Below, piece by piece: positions 1 to 9,573 of a DNA stretch of 64,000 nucleotides (positions are counted from its first letter, which is position 1; every line of letters starts with the position of its first letter). This DNA is from Odoribacter sp. Z80 (GTDB lineage: Bacteria > Bacteroidota > Bacteroidia > Bacteroidales > Marinifilaceae). The stretch is taken from the NCBI RefSeq assembly GCF_009935865.1, contig NZ_QWEL01000007.1:62001-126000 (forward strand), given 5' to 3'. Made by a program: the position numbers and the translations under genes. The notes under the pieces are model-generated. The model saw only the letters and a program-made list of their open reading frames with translations, made no database searches and had not been told where the DNA came from.

Positions 1-8
1 TTGTATAT

Positions 9-39
9 TTTGTATTTATCGGTTTTCTTTATATCTTTG
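9..39 (+). promoter_or_regulatory. Promoter of ssrA (tmRNA)
   Basis: A TTTG box at 9-12 and a TATCTTTG box at 32-39 are separated by 19 nt. This matches the Bacteroidetes sigma-ABfr consensus (TTTG, 19-21 nt, TAnnTTTG). It sits just ahead of the mature tmRNA 5' end, so it most likely drives ssrA. Confidence 0.8.
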
Positions 40-53
40 CTTTCACATACCAA

Positions 54-448
54 GGGGCAGACCTGGATTTGACAGCATGAAGAATAGGTATGTAAGCATG
101 TCGGGAGCAGTGAAACGGCCCGTAAATCCCGGACACAAAATTTTAATTGGCGAAAATAACTACGCTCTTGCTGCCTAATCTTTAGAAGATTACTGGCTTA
201 ATCGCTGCTCAAGGAAGCGGCGACGAGACATTCCACCGGTGGTTCCACCTTATTCCGGCCGGCATACGGGGTGCAGTCAATTTAAGGTTAGTCTTAGCCC
301 ACCTTTGGCGAAAGGCGAAAATTCAAGAGGATAAGCGATGGCTTGGGTGCTTTTTTCCGGACCATCGTCGAAAACCAACAAAAAGCTAAGCATGTAGAAA
401 GCATATGGATTCCGTGTTTGGACCAGGGTTCGATTCCCTGCTGCTCCA
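54..448 (+). ncRNA. ssrA: tmRNA (transfer-messenger RNA)
   Basis: The RNA rescues stalled ribosomes by acting first as an alanyl-tRNA and then as a short message that tags the nascent protein for degradation. The ends form the tRNA-like acceptor stem: GGGGCAG at 54-60 pairs with CTGCTCC at 441-447 with one G-U pair, and the discriminator is A448. CCA is not encoded. A T-arm reading GGGTTCGATTCCC lies at 426-438. The tag reading frame is at 149-178 and encodes GENNYALAA followed by TAA, which closely matches tags of other Bacteroidales. The one-piece length of about 395 nt is normal. Its partner smpB is not in this window. Confidence 0.97.
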
Positions 449-494
449 CAATCAAAAACTGATTATCAGTATTTTGAAAGAATTACACCCAATT

Positions 495-532
495 TTACAC
501 CCAAATTCATAAAGTTGGGTGTAACTTTTTTT
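495..532 (+). terminator. Rho-independent terminator after ssrA
   Basis: TTACACCCAA at 495-504 pairs perfectly with TTGGGTGTAA at 515-524 around a 10-nt loop, and is followed by C and seven T residues (526-532). The same TTACACCCAA 10-mer also occurs once more directly upstream at 483-492, which an ordinary terminator would not need. Confidence 0.75.
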
Positions 533-554
533 AGGGCTATATACATTCTTACAA

Positions 555-595
555 TATAACCGTTATAAATATATGATTTATTTATAACGGTTATA
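555..595. repeat. Perfect 15-bp inverted repeat
   Basis: TATAACCGTTATAAA at 555-569 is exactly inverted at 581-595 around an 11-nt spacer. On the plus strand it is followed by TTTTCTC. The AT-rich arms could be a second terminator, a protein-binding palindrome or a relic of an integration site; sequence alone does not decide. Confidence 0.6.
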
Positions 596-633
596 ATTTT
601 CTCATTTCCCCCACATAACCTCTTTTGCTCAGG

Positions 634-653
634 ACATCACTGCATCGTGATGT
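634..653. repeat. Short hairpin downstream of the lytic transglycosylase gene
   Basis: ACATCAC at 634-640 and GTGATGT at 647-653 form a 7-bp stem with a 6-nt loop. It lies 21 bp beyond the stop codon of the minus-strand transglycosylase gene, so it may help end or stabilise that transcript. It has no clear U-tract in either direction. Confidence 0.4.
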
Positions 654-674
654 AAGGGTAAGCTTAGTCAAAAA

Positions 675-2246
675 TTAAATCTTAATCTTTAATTTCCGGC
701 CCGGCTTAATATCTTTTACCTGACTTTCAGAAATTCCGTTCCATCTCATAATATCGCGGTTAGACACCCCTGGATATTTCTTGGCAATGGTCCACAGGTT
801 TTCTCCTTTCTTTACAGTATAATATACAAACTCTCCGTCAATGGTTTCCACCTGAGGAGCACTGGCAACATTATTCACCTTTCGGGAATAAGAAGCTTTA
901 CTGGCATACTGGGCCGCTTTATTTTCCGGAACATATACCACCAGCTTCTGCCCCGGACGAATAGTCATCCGGCGGTCCAGATTATTCCAATACTTCAAAT
1001 CCGCCAAACGGACATTGAATTTTAAAGCTATTCCTCCCGGAACATCTCCCGACTTCACAACGTACACCAAACGCACACGGCCTTCCTGACCGATATCCTG
1101 GGCATGCACTTTAATCCGGGCTTTCGGGTCAGCCGTCCGGTCCGCATCATTGAAATACTTCGAACGATTACAAGCAAAAATAGAATCCTGGTTATCTATA
1201 AAATCATTGACATGATTATACGGCATTTTCAAAGCATAAGATTTGCCGAATCCTGCAGGAATAACATCCACACGATACTGGGGATTCAAATCCCTCAGCT
1301 GTTCAACGGAAAGATCCAACTTGGCCGCAATCTGGTCAAAATGAACAGCATCATTCACTACAATGCTGTCACACATCCGGGGTAAACCTGGTTCTATGGG
1401 ATATATTCCATGTTCCTTGTGATAACCAAAAACATAATTCGCTGCAATAAAAGCCGGCACATATCCACGGGTCTCCTTGGGCAAGTGATAATAAATATCC
1501 CAGTAATTTTTCTTCCCTCCCGAGCGGCGAATCGCTTTATTGACATTCCCCGGACCACAATTATAAGCCGCAATCACCAATATCCAGTCCTCGTAAATGC
1601 CATACAAATCGTTCAAATAACGGACTGCCGCTTTGGTCGCCAATACAGGGTCCCTTCTTTCATCTACAAAAGAATTGATTTCCAATTTATACATTTTCCC
1701 GGTAGAATACATAAACTGCCAAAGGCCGCAAGCTCCGGCACGCGAAAAAGCCCGGGGATTCAGAGCACTTTCAATCACCGGCAAATATTTCAACTCCAAA
1801 GGCATACATTCCGCATCCAACGCCTCCTCAAAAATAGGAAAGTAATACTCACTCAATCCCAGCATATTGGCAACCTGAAAACGTTTCTTTACCGTATAAA
1901 GCTCAATATAATTCCGCACGATATCATTAAAAGAAAGAGGTATTGCCGATTGCAAAGAGTCCAGCCGGGCCAAATAGACAGAATCACTGCACATCACAAC
2001 TTTCCGGACACTTTCAGCAATACAGGCAGAATCCACATAATCAATACTATCCTGTTTACTGACAAACCAAGCTGTATAATAATAATCCAGTTTATCTAGA
2101 AAAGACCGGGGAATAGAATCTTTCAAAATGTCTTTTTCTTCCACCAGTCCGGCAATTTCAACAAAATCACTACTGATTTTATTACCCCACACCATTTCAA
2201 CCAGCAATAAAGCCAGTGTCCCAATTACAAAACGCATCATTTTCAA
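675..2246 (-). CDS. MltD-like lytic transglycosylase with two LysM domains
   Basis: This predicted periplasmic enzyme cleaves peptidoglycan glycan strands to leave 1,6-anhydro-muramic ends. The 523-residue product begins with a hydrophobic signal segment (residues 5-21). A family 1-type SLT domain follows at about 150-250, with the catalytic Glu in the VIES motif (E159), the GLWQFM motif and AAYNCGPG. Two LysM modules at about 395-440 and 475-523 would hold it on peptidoglycan. This is the usual MltD architecture of Bacteroidetes. It is the last gene of a minus-strand unit parA-parB-DUF5683-mltD, with 24 bp to the gene before it. The ATG at 2246 precedes the signal peptide directly, so the start is likely correct. 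Confidence 0.9.
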   Translation of the reverse strand: MKMMRFVIGTLALLLVEMVWGNKISSDFVEIAGLVEEKDILKDSIPRSFLDKLDYYYTAWFVSKQDSIDYVDSACIAESVRKVVMCSDSVYLARLDSLQSAIPLSFNDIVRNYIELYTVKKRFQVANMLGLSEYYFPIFEEALDAECMPLELKYLPVIESALNPRAFSRAGACGLWQFMYSTGKMYKLEINSFVDERRDPVLATKAAVRYLNDLYGIYEDWILVIAAYNCGPGNVNKAIRRSGGKKNYWDIYYHLPKETRGYVPAFIAANYVFGYHKEHGIYPIEPGLPRMCDSIVVNDAVHFDQIAAKLDLSVEQLRDLNPQYRVDVIPAGFGKSYALKMPYNHVNDFIDNQDSIFACNRSKYFNDADRTADPKARIKVHAQDIGQEGRVRLVYVVKSGDVPGGIALKFNVRLADLKYWNNLDRRMTIRPGQKLVVYVPENKAAQYASKASYSRKVNNVASAPQVETIDGEFVYYTVKKGENLWTIAKKYPGVSNRDIMRWNGISESQVKDIKPGRKLKIKI

Positions 2247-2270
2247 ATTACACCTAATTTATTACACATA

Positions 2271-2942
2271 TCAAAAATTCAAAGACAGTGTCAAGCCGAC
2301 AAACCCGCCCCCCATCGCAGTGTAGGTCGTTGTCGGCTGAATATGAAGACTCAGGTCATCATCTATCTCAAAATTATAAAAATGGGCATATACAGCCGCA
2401 TCAATGATATTAATAGCGTAAATCGCCGCCATTACAATATAACACAAATCCCGATTTCGCTTAAAAGAAGTCTTCCGGTTATTCAGCGTATTTTTAAACC
2501 AATCCTGCCCGGCTTTAGTCTGCAAAAAAGGGTCGGTCTGTACGTCAAATCCTTTCGGTATCTTATCCCAGGCAGGATTTTCAGGATAAGGAGTGTCCGG
2601 ATTAATTGCTTTCTCCTCCAGGTATCGTACCCATTGGACATAAGCATCCCGATAGTCCTTAAAATGCCTCTGATTCCACGTAATCCCATAAATATCCGCA
2701 GCAATCCCCCCGTATAAAATAGGTACCTTCCACCATTGACGGTTATAAATCTGACCGGAACCCGGAAGAATCATTGCCATGATGGTAGCTTTATGCGGAG
2801 AATGGGGTTTCCGGAGCACCTTCTTTATCATTTCCATGCTGTCTGCAACGATTTCCACCTGAGCAGAATCCCGTTCCCGGACAGCAGCCTCCCCCCTGTA
2901 ACAAAATAATATAATTGAAATTATTAAAACAATCTTTCTCAT
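2271..2942 (-). CDS. DUF5683 domain protein
   Basis: This 223-residue protein has an N-terminal signal or membrane segment (residues 1-20). The DUF5683 core contains a LPGSGQIYNRQWWK stretch near residues 59-72, two more hydrophobic segments and the YRDAY motif. Function is unknown. In Bacteroidetes it is commonly found directly behind parB, as here, where its first four bases overlap the parB stop. The neighbouring parAB and lytic transglycosylase genes suggest a link to the cell envelope during division, but that is inference. The C-terminus ends in Asn-Phe after beta-like residues, which leaves an outer-membrane contact possible. Confidence 0.85.
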   Translation of the reverse strand: MRKIVLIISIILFCYRGEAAVRERDSAQVEIVADSMEMIKKVLRKPHSPHKATIMAMILPGSGQIYNRQWWKVPILYGGIAADIYGITWNQRHFKDYRDAYVQWVRYLEEKAINPDTPYPENPAWDKIPKGFDVQTDPFLQTKAGQDWFKNTLNNRKTSFKRNRDLCYIVMAAIYAINIIDAAVYAHFYNFEIDDDLSLHIQPTTTYTAMGGGFVGLTLSLNF

Positions 2943-3847
2943 TCAATCTTATCCAACAACTCGATAATCTTTTCCAGTTCAGCATCCGATTTAAAACCGA
3001 TGATAATCTTTCCTCTCCCTTTCTCGTTTCGTTTCAATTCCACTTTGGTATTAAAACGGCTGGAAAGATGTTTCTGCAATTCTATATAATCTCCGATTTC
3101 GTTCTCCTTTCTCGGGCGTTCTTCCGGCACAGCCTCTTCTCCCGGCATCTCTTCCATCTCACGGGGATTTACAATTTCACGCACAATCTCCTCCACCTTA
3201 CGGACCGAAAAATCGTATTTGAGAATCTGCTCAAAAATCATCAACTGGGTATCAGCATCTTCCACACCCAATATGGCACGCGCATGCCCCATAGATATTT
3301 TTTTATCCCGAACAGCCAGTTGAATCTGCGGCGGAAGTTTCAACAAACGAAGATAATTCCCGATGGTTGACCTTTTTTTGCCCACCCGCTCACTCAAAGC
3401 ATCCTGAGTGAGATTACATTCGTCCATCAACCGCTGATAACTGATAGCCACTTCAATGGCATTCAAATCTTCCCGTTGGATATTTTCTATCAAAGCCAGT
3501 TCCAGCAAACTTTCATCCTCCGTTTTCCGGATATAAGCCGGAATAGTCGTCAGTCCTGCCAGCTTAGAAGCCCGGAAGCGCCTTTCTCCGGCTACAATCT
3601 CATACTTCCCGTTCTCTATGGTTCGCACGGTAATGGGCTGAACAATCCCGATGGACTTTATGGAAGCTGCCAATTCCTGAAGGGCCTCTTCATCAAACTC
3701 CGTACGGGGCTGAAAAGGATTGGGGCGTATATCCGCCAAATTCAACTCCTGCATGGCCGATACAACCACCTCTCTCGTTACAGGCTCATCCACAGCGTCA
3801 GCAATAAGAGCTCCCAATCCCCGTCCTAATACATTTTTCTTTGCCAT
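2939..3847 (-). CDS. parB: Chromosome partitioning protein ParB
   Basis: ParB is a DNA-binding CTPase that loads on parS sites near the origin and, with ParA, segregates sister origins. The 302-residue protein shows the N-terminal LGRGLGALI motif that contacts ParA, the ParB/Srx-fold GERRFR box (87-92), the ENIQREDLNAIE box (121-132) and a helix-turn-helix around 147-166. The C-terminus is acidic or basic and presumably dimerises. It starts 6 bp after the parA stop and overlaps the next gene by 4 bp, so the three are translationally tied. I did not recognise a parS site by eye in the window. Confidence 0.95.
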   Translation of the reverse strand: MAKKNVLGRGLGALIADAVDEPVTREVVVSAMQELNLADIRPNPFQPRTEFDEEALQELAASIKSIGIVQPITVRTIENGKYEIVAGERRFRASKLAGLTTIPAYIRKTEDESLLELALIENIQREDLNAIEVAISYQRLMDECNLTQDALSERVGKKRSTIGNYLRLLKLPPQIQLAVRDKKISMGHARAILGVEDADTQLMIFEQILKYDFSVRKVEEIVREIVNPREMEEMPGEEAVPEERPRKENEIGDYIELQKHLSSRFNTKVELKRNEKGRGKIIIGFKSDAELEKIIELLDKIE

Positions 3848-3853
3848 AAATTT

Positions 3854-4624
3854 TTATTCCTGATTTCTTTTCAACAATTCTTGTGCCAACAACATATAAT
3901 CCTCCGAACCACGGCTATTGGCGTCATATAAAATAGCAGGCTGTCCGAATCCCGGAGCTTCAGCCAGTTTCGTATTACGATTAATCAAAGTATGAAAAAC
4001 CATATCCTGAAAATTTTTCCGGACTTCCTCCACCACTTGATTGGATAACCGCAAACGCGCATCATACATCGTCAATACGAATCCCTCAATTTCCAGATTC
4101 GTATTTAATCGTTTCTGTATCAATTTAATCGTACTCAACAACTTGCCTAATCCTTCCAAAGCAAAATATTCACACTGGACCGGAATGATAACAGAATCTG
4201 CCGCAGTCAGAGAATTTACAGTAATCAATCCCAAAGAAGGAGAACAATCTATCAATATATAATCATATTTCTCCCGCTCTGCATCCAATATCTTTTTCAA
4301 TATCTTCTCCCGTTCCGGTAAATTCATCATATCCACTTCCGCCCCCACCAAATTGATATTGGAAGGCAAAAGAGACAAACGTTCTATCTCTGTCGGCAGG
4401 GTGGCCTTCCCGGCCTCCAGACCGTCTACCAGACATTCATATATAGTCGTATCCCCTAATTTCTGAACATCAAATCCCAAACCAGAGGAAGCATTTCCCT
4501 GAGGATCAGCATCTACCAACAAAATTTTTTGATCTAAAACAGCCAAACTGGCAGCTAAATTTACAGAAGTCGTCGTTTTTCCTACACCACCTTTTTGATT
4601 AGCAATAGCAATAATCTTAGACAT
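3854..4624 (-). CDS. parA: Chromosome partitioning ATPase ParA/Soj
   Basis: ParA is a Walker-type ATPase that binds DNA nonspecifically and is displaced by ParB to move the origin region. The deviant Walker A motif KGGVGKTT is at residues 11-18 of the 256-residue product, followed by the DADPQGNAS switch region and [13 protein letters not shown] place the start at the ATG at 4624 ([13 protein letters not shown]). The open frame continues upstream by 62 codons, but that stretch does not resemble the family and the usual ParA begins just before the Walker motif. It is the first gene of the minus-strand parA-parB-DUF5683-mltD unit. Confidence 0.95.
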   Translation of the reverse strand: MSKIIAIANQKGGVGKTTTSVNLAASLAVLDQKILLVDADPQGNASSGLGFDVQKLGDTTIYECLVDGLEAGKATLPTEIERLSLLPSNINLVGAEVDMMNLPEREKILKKILDAEREKYDYILIDCSPSLGLITVNSLTAADSVIIPVQCEYFALEGLGKLLSTIKLIQKRLNTNLEIEGFVLTMYDARLRLSNQVVEEVRKNFQDMVFHTLINRNTKLAEAPGFGQPAILYDANSRGSEDYMLLAQELLKRNQE

Positions 4625-4867
4625 AAATTCCCATTTTATGATATTTGTGGTAAAAATACAACTAAAAAAATTATCTATCGGAATTTTAAACCGCTTTTTA
4701 ATAACAAAAACGCCTTTTTTACTAACATATGCATTCTCCAGACTGATAATCATACAGATAAAAGAAACCGTTTTCCACCACGAACAAAAAAAGTTTTTCT
4801 CACTGTGCAAAAGAAATTATTACTACTTTTATAGCGCCAAAACCAAACATTCCAAATTTACTATTGC

Positions 4868-6904
4868 ATGCTGTTCGTCATTCAGTTTCTGCATCCGGTT
4901 TTCCTATACGGATTATTCTTCCTGACTATTCCCGTTTTATTGCATTTCTTTAGTCTGAAGAAATATAAGAAAGTTTACTTCAGCAATTTTAATTTTTTAA
5001 CCTCTTTGCAGCAACAAAAGAAAAACAGTTCAAAGATAAAGCACTGGTTACTCCTGTTCCTGCGCCTGCTCATCCTTACCTGTATTGTAATAGCGTTCAG
5101 CACACCTTACATTGCTCCCGGGCATAAAGCCGGACAAACGGAAAAAAACGGAAATGAAATCATCATCTACGTGGACAATTCCTTTTCCATGACCAATACC
5201 GGGACCAACGGCAGCCTGTTCGAAGAAGCAAAAAAGTATCTTTTTGACATTGTCAACACCTATCCTTCAGGTACCCGCTTCAGGCTGCTGACCAACGATC
5301 CCCTCTCCGATATGCCTTTCACTAAAGAACAAATGCAGCAAGTATTGGGCAGCATACAAATCAGCCCGCTCAGCAAGCCTTTGTCACAAATCTACAAAGA
5401 AGCTGCTGCACTGGCTTCTTCGTCCACCCTGTTTATCGTATCTGATTTTCAAAAGAAAAACTGTGATTTTCCCAATATAAAAACCGACACTACACAAAAA
5501 TCCGTATTACTTCTGTTACAACCGGAAAATCAAAACAATATTTTCATCCGGGAAGTCAGTTTCAGCCAGGCTTCCCACCAACGGAATCAGCCGGAGAACA
5601 TCCGCATTTCCCTGGTAAATGCATCCAACCGCGAATACCATCACATTCCCGTCAGTCTGACCATTAACGGAAAAAAGAAAAACATACAGCAAACCCACCT
5701 GGCCCCTAACGAAGAAAAAACGATTGACCTCAGCTACCTGAATACAGAAGACGGATTTTATGAAGGGATAGTCGAAATATCGGATTTCCCAGTGGTATTT
5801 GACAATAAATTTTATTTCAGCTATCGCCTCAACGGACATGCCCCCGTGTTGTACCTCTGGAAAAGCCAGCCCAATCCCTGTTTCGGCAAATTCTTTTCCG
5901 ACACCACTCTTTTCCATTTTACCTCCTCACCGGTAGCAAGCCAGGCTAATCGCCATTTTTCGTCTTACAATCTGATTATCCTGGACGGTATTCCGGAATT
6001 TTCCCCGGCCCTGGCAAATGCTCTGAAGGAATATGTAGCAAACGGAGGTAACCTTTTTATTTTACCGGCCTCGGACAACCCTGCCGGAATAAACCAATTC
6101 CTGGCAAAATTACAGGCCCCCCTGTTGGGAGACGCCGACACCACCACTATGCTGTCAGACATTGAAACCCAATCCGCCCTCTTCAGGGAGGTTTTTGAAA
6201 AAGAGGACAAAAAAGCCGTACTCCCGTACATTCATCAGTACTATCCCATATCCTCCAATAAAAAAGCGGAGAAAATCCTGCTTGACAAACGAAAAAATAC
6301 CCTACTGGCAGCCCAGACAATAGGAAAAGGCAACTTATATCTCTCGGCATTCAGTTTTGCTCCCGATAACAGCGACATGGTCTACCATCCTCTTTTTGTG
6401 CCGCTGATGGCCAATATGGCTTGCCGGATGAACCTCTCCCTCAACACGTCTTATTTTTTTAATACGGATAAGCCTATCACAATCAACAGCAAGGAATATA
6501 CAGAAAATATTCCTATACAGATCAAAAAAGAAGAAAATCACTTCGAATTCCTGCCGGAATTCCGCAAAGATTTCAGCGGAGACCTTCTTTTGACAAATGC
6601 TGGCCATATCCGGGAAGCCGGACTATATAAAATCATGCAAAACGAAAAGCTCCTCGATATTTTAGCCTGGAATTATGATCGGAACGAATCGGCATTGGAA
6701 TTTTGCATTCCGGAAGAATTAGAAAAATACCTTCCGGAAGCACATATCGAAAAAATAAAAACCACCCGGCTAAATCACAACAGCGACTTGGTAAAGGAAA
6801 TTGTCCTGCAGGACAACAACCGATACCTCACCCGCTGGTTCCTCATTTTTGCCGTGTTCGCTTTATTGCTGGAACAATGGGTATGGAAAAAGAAGCTGAA
6901 CTAA
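4868..6904 (+). CDS. BatA-domain membrane protein with VWA-like fold
   Basis: The 678-residue protein starts with the BatA N-terminal domain (aerotolerance regulator N-terminal family), seen as two membrane segments at about 8-28 and 59-80 with the FLKP-like HFFSLKKYKKVYFSN linker. A von Willebrand A-like region follows, with a MIDAS-type DNSFSMT at 103-109. The remainder is periplasmic, with a GATase/DUF4159-like middle. A C-terminal membrane helix near 655-672 ends in a basic tail. This architecture is widespread in Bacteroidetes. Its role is not established, although relatives in bat operons are linked to aerotolerance and envelope stress. It is divergent from parA, and its stop is 19 bp ahead of the next gene. 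Confidence 0.85.
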   Translation: MLFVIQFLHPVFLYGLFFLTIPVLLHFFSLKKYKKVYFSNFNFLTSLQQQKKNSSKIKHWLLLFLRLLILTCIVIAFSTPYIAPGHKAGQTEKNGNEIIIYVDNSFSMTNTGTNGSLFEEAKKYLFDIVNTYPSGTRFRLLTNDPLSDMPFTKEQMQQVLGSIQISPLSKPLSQIYKEAAALASSSTLFIVSDFQKKNCDFPNIKTDTTQKSVLLLLQPENQNNIFIREVSFSQASHQRNQPENIRISLVNASNREYHHIPVSLTINGKKKNIQQTHLAPNEEKTIDLSYLNTEDGFYEGIVEISDFPVVFDNKFYFSYRLNGHAPVLYLWKSQPNPCFGKFFSDTTLFHFTSSPVASQANRHFSSYNLIILDGIPEFSPALANALKEYVANGGNLFILPASDNPAGINQFLAKLQAPLLGDADTTTMLSDIETQSALFREVFEKEDKKAVLPYIHQYYPISSNKKAEKILLDKRKNTLLAAQTIGKGNLYLSAFSFAPDNSDMVYHPLFVPLMANMACRMNLSLNTSYFFNTDKPITINSKEYTENIPIQIKKEENHFEFLPEFRKDFSGDLLLTNAGHIREAGLYKIMQNEKLLDILAWNYDRNESALEFCIPEELEKYLPEAHIEKIKTTRLNHNSDLVKEIVLQDNNRYLTRWFLIFAVFALLLEQWVWKKKLN

Positions 6905-6923
6905 ACCAAGACAACAACTCTCT

Positions 6924-7646
6924 ATGGTAACAACGCAACAAATTATAGATGCCCTGCAAGCGTCAGGGAATCCCGAAAAATCAGCACATCTCTCCCGCTT
7001 CTTTAAAACCGCTAAGGGACAATACGGGGAAGGTGACCTTTTTCTGGGTGTCACTGTGCCCGAGCAACGAACCATAGCCCGGCAATTCCGCGACGCAAAC
7101 TTTCCGGTTATCCGGGAATTAATCGCTTCACCCTGGCATGAAGTGCGCCTGACGGGCCTGCTGATTCTGCTTGAACAATTCACAAAAAATAAACAGGAAG
7201 AGTTCCGCCAATCCTGCGTCGACCTTTACCTGGCCTCTCTCCCCTACATCAACAACTGGGATTTGGTGGATTTAACCTGTTACAAACTATTGGGCGTCTG
7301 GCTGAACAACAGACAAAGAGACCTGCTCTACCAACTGGCACACTCTTCCAACTTATGGGAACAACGCATATCCATTGTCACCTGCATGCATTTTGTCCGC
7401 CAAAGAGATTTCCGGGATTGTCTGGCCATTTCCGGATTATTGCTGGACCATCCCCACGACCTCATACACAAGGCAGTCGGCTGGTTGCTCCGCGAAGTCG
7501 GAAAAAAAGACCGTCAAGTACTGACGGATTTTCTGAAACCGAGATATTCCCAAATGCCGCGGACTATGCTACGTTATGCCATTGAACACTTTCCGGAAAA
7601 CGAACGGAAAAAATATTTGAAAAAAGATAATCAAATTACGAAATAA
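6924..7646 (+). CDS. DNA alkylation repair protein (AlkD-like HEAT protein)
   Basis: This 240-residue all-helical protein matches the AlkC/AlkD-type DNA alkylation repair family (PF08713). Recognisable features are the opening GNPEKSAHLSRFFKT, the LGVTVPEQRTIARQF box, NNWDLVDL near the middle and the HKAVGWLLREVGK box. AlkD glycosylases flip and excise N3- or N7-alkylated purines using HEAT-like repeats. Length is normal. The gene lies 19 bp after the BatA-domain gene and 25 bp before the ABC-F gene, in one plus-strand run. Substrate range cannot be read from sequence. Confidence 0.88.
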   Translation: MVTTQQIIDALQASGNPEKSAHLSRFFKTAKGQYGEGDLFLGVTVPEQRTIARQFRDANFPVIRELIASPWHEVRLTGLLILLEQFTKNKQEEFRQSCVDLYLASLPYINNWDLVDLTCYKLLGVWLNNRQRDLLYQLAHSSNLWEQRISIVTCMHFVRQRDFRDCLAISGLLLDHPHDLIHKAVGWLLREVGKKDRQVLTDFLKPRYSQMPRTMLRYAIEHFPENERKKYLKKDNQITK

Positions 7647-7671
7647 CCCCAAACACCAAATCCATTGTCAT

Positions 7672-9558
7672 ATGCTCAGTTATTTACAGGTAGACCATTT
7701 AAGCAAACGTTTCGGGGAACAACTCCTTTTTGAAAATATCTCATTCGGTATCGGAAAAGGACAAAAGGTGGCCCTGATTGCCAAAAACGGTATGGGGAAA
7801 TCCACCCTCCTCCGCATCATTGCCGGAAAAGACACTCCCGAAACCGGAACGGTCATTTTCCGCAATGACATCACTGTCGGAATCTTGGAACAAGAACCTC
7901 TTCTCGAAGCGGAAAACACCATTTTTGAAGAAGTTTTCCATACAGAGACACCGGTCCTGCAACTCATCAAGGCCTATGAAAATGCAATAACCCATAACGA
8001 TACCGTAACACTGGAAAAATTAATCCCGGAAATGGACCTCCATTCTGCATGGGATTATGAAACAGTCATAAAGCAAATACTATCAAAACTCAAGATAGAT
8101 ACCTATGAAAAAAAAATACGGACACTCTCCGGAGGCCAGAAAAAACGGGTCGGATTAGCTAAAATCCTGATCGGCAATCCCGATTTTCTGATTCTGGACG
8201 AACCGACCAACCACCTGGACATTGAAATGACGGAATGGCTGGAAGAATATTTAGGAAAATCCAACTCCACCCTATTGATGGTCACCCACGACCGCTATTT
8301 TCTGGACCGGGTTTGCAATCAAATTATCGAAATAGACGAATACGGACTTTTCTCTTATGAAGGGAATTATGCTTATTATCTGGAAAAAAGAGCAGAACGC
8401 ATCGAAAACCGGAATCTGGCCATAGATAAAGCCCGCAATCTGCTGCGGACCGAACAGGAATGGATGCGCCGGATGCCACAAGCCCGCAGCCATAAAGCCC
8501 AATACCGGATTGACAACTTTTACAAACTGAAAGAAGCCGCCGCGCAAAATACGGTAGAAAAAAAGCTGGAACTGGATATACAAGGCAAAAGACTGGGTAA
8601 AAAAATTCTCGAACTGGAAAATGTCTCCAAAAGCTTTGACGGCCGCTACGTATTGAAAAATTTTTCTTACAAATTTGTCAGGGGAGAAAAAATCGGCATT
8701 GTCGGCAAAAACGGAGCAGGAAAATCCACATTCCTCAACATCATTACCCGCAACCTGGAACCGGACTCCGGAACCATCTCTATCGGTGAAACCGTAGTTT
8801 ACGGATATTACAAACAAGCAGGTATCAGTTTCCGCGAAGACGAACGGGTCATTGATATTGTCAAAAACATTTCAGAACGCATTGACCTTGGAAACGGCAA
8901 AGTGATGTCAGCCTCCCAGTTCCTGGAGTATTTCCTGTTTACAGACAAACAGCAATACTCCCTGGTCAGTAAACTCAGCGGAGGAGAACGGCGGCGCCTT
9001 TACCTCCTGACCGTACTGATGAGCAATCCCAATTTTCTCATATTGGATGAACCCACCAACGATCTGGATATTATCACCTTAAACGTACTGGAAGACTATC
9101 TGAAAAATTTTAAAGGCTGTCTATTGGTGGTATCTCACGACCGTTTTTTTACGGATAAAGTAGTCGACCGGATATTCGCTTTCGAAGGAGAAGGAATTGT
9201 CCGGGATTTTCCGGGGAATTACACCATTTACAAAAATAAAAAAGAAGAAGAGAAAGAAGCTAAGGAAAAAACAGATAAAGAAAACAAAAAGAACACGGTT
9301 CCTTTCCCGGCTGCCCCAACAGAAGGGAAGACAGCAAAGAAAAAGAAACTCAGCTTCAAAGAACGTCAGGAAATGGAGCAATTGGAAAAAGACATGAATG
9401 CTTTGAACCAGGAAAAAACACAAATTGAAAATGCCCTTAATTCCGGAACCCTTTCGCCGGAAGAACTAATGACAAAATCAAACCGAATTGGGGAAATCCT
9501 GACCGTTTTAGATGAAAAAGAAATGCGTTGGCTGGAATTGAGCGAAATAGACTCCTAA
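7672..9558 (+). CDS. ABC-F family ATPase, Uup-like
   Basis: ABC-F proteins have two ABC domains and no membrane part; most act at the ribosome, and Uup is linked to ribosome assembly and transposon precise excision. This 628-residue copy has two nucleotide-binding domains, signatures LSGGQKKR and LSGGERRR, and DEPTN Walker B motifs in both halves. A charged coiled-coil C-terminal domain (about 520-628) is diagnostic of Uup rather than EttA. The first Walker A reads AKNGMGKST, with Ala in place of the usual first Gly; the second is a normal GKNGAGKST. It is followed 15 bp later by tilS. Confidence 0.92.
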   Translation: MLSYLQVDHLSKRFGEQLLFENISFGIGKGQKVALIAKNGMGKSTLLRIIAGKDTPETGTVIFRNDITVGILEQEPLLEAENTIFEEVFHTETPVLQLIKAYENAITHNDTVTLEKLIPEMDLHSAWDYETVIKQILSKLKIDTYEKKIRTLSGGQKKRVGLAKILIGNPDFLILDEPTNHLDIEMTEWLEEYLGKSNSTLLMVTHDRYFLDRVCNQIIEIDEYGLFSYEGNYAYYLEKRAERIENRNLAIDKARNLLRTEQEWMRRMPQARSHKAQYRIDNFYKLKEAAAQNTVEKKLELDIQGKRLGKKILELENVSKSFDGRYVLKNFSYKFVRGEKIGIVGKNGAGKSTFLNIITRNLEPDSGTISIGETVVYGYYKQAGISFREDERVIDIVKNISERIDLGNGKVMSASQFLEYFLFTDKQQYSLVSKLSGGERRRLYLLTVLMSNPNFLILDEPTNDLDIITLNVLEDYLKNFKGCLLVVSHDRFFTDKVVDRIFAFEGEGIVRDFPGNYTIYKNKKEEEKEAKEKTDKENKKNTVPFPAAPTEGKTAKKKKLSFKERQEMEQLEKDMNALNQEKTQIENALNSGTLSPEELMTKSNRIGEILTVLDEKEMRWLELSEIDS

Positions 9559-9573
9559 TCTTTAGCATCACAC

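Noticed and set aside
4625-4810. 62-codon N-terminal extension of ParA.
   Set aside because: ParA normally starts a few residues before KGGVGKTT; the extension is AT-rich, unlike the family, and lies in the divergent promoter region.
3848-4867. A parS site near parAB.
   Set aside because: No convincing 16-bp palindrome of the parS type could be seen by eye.
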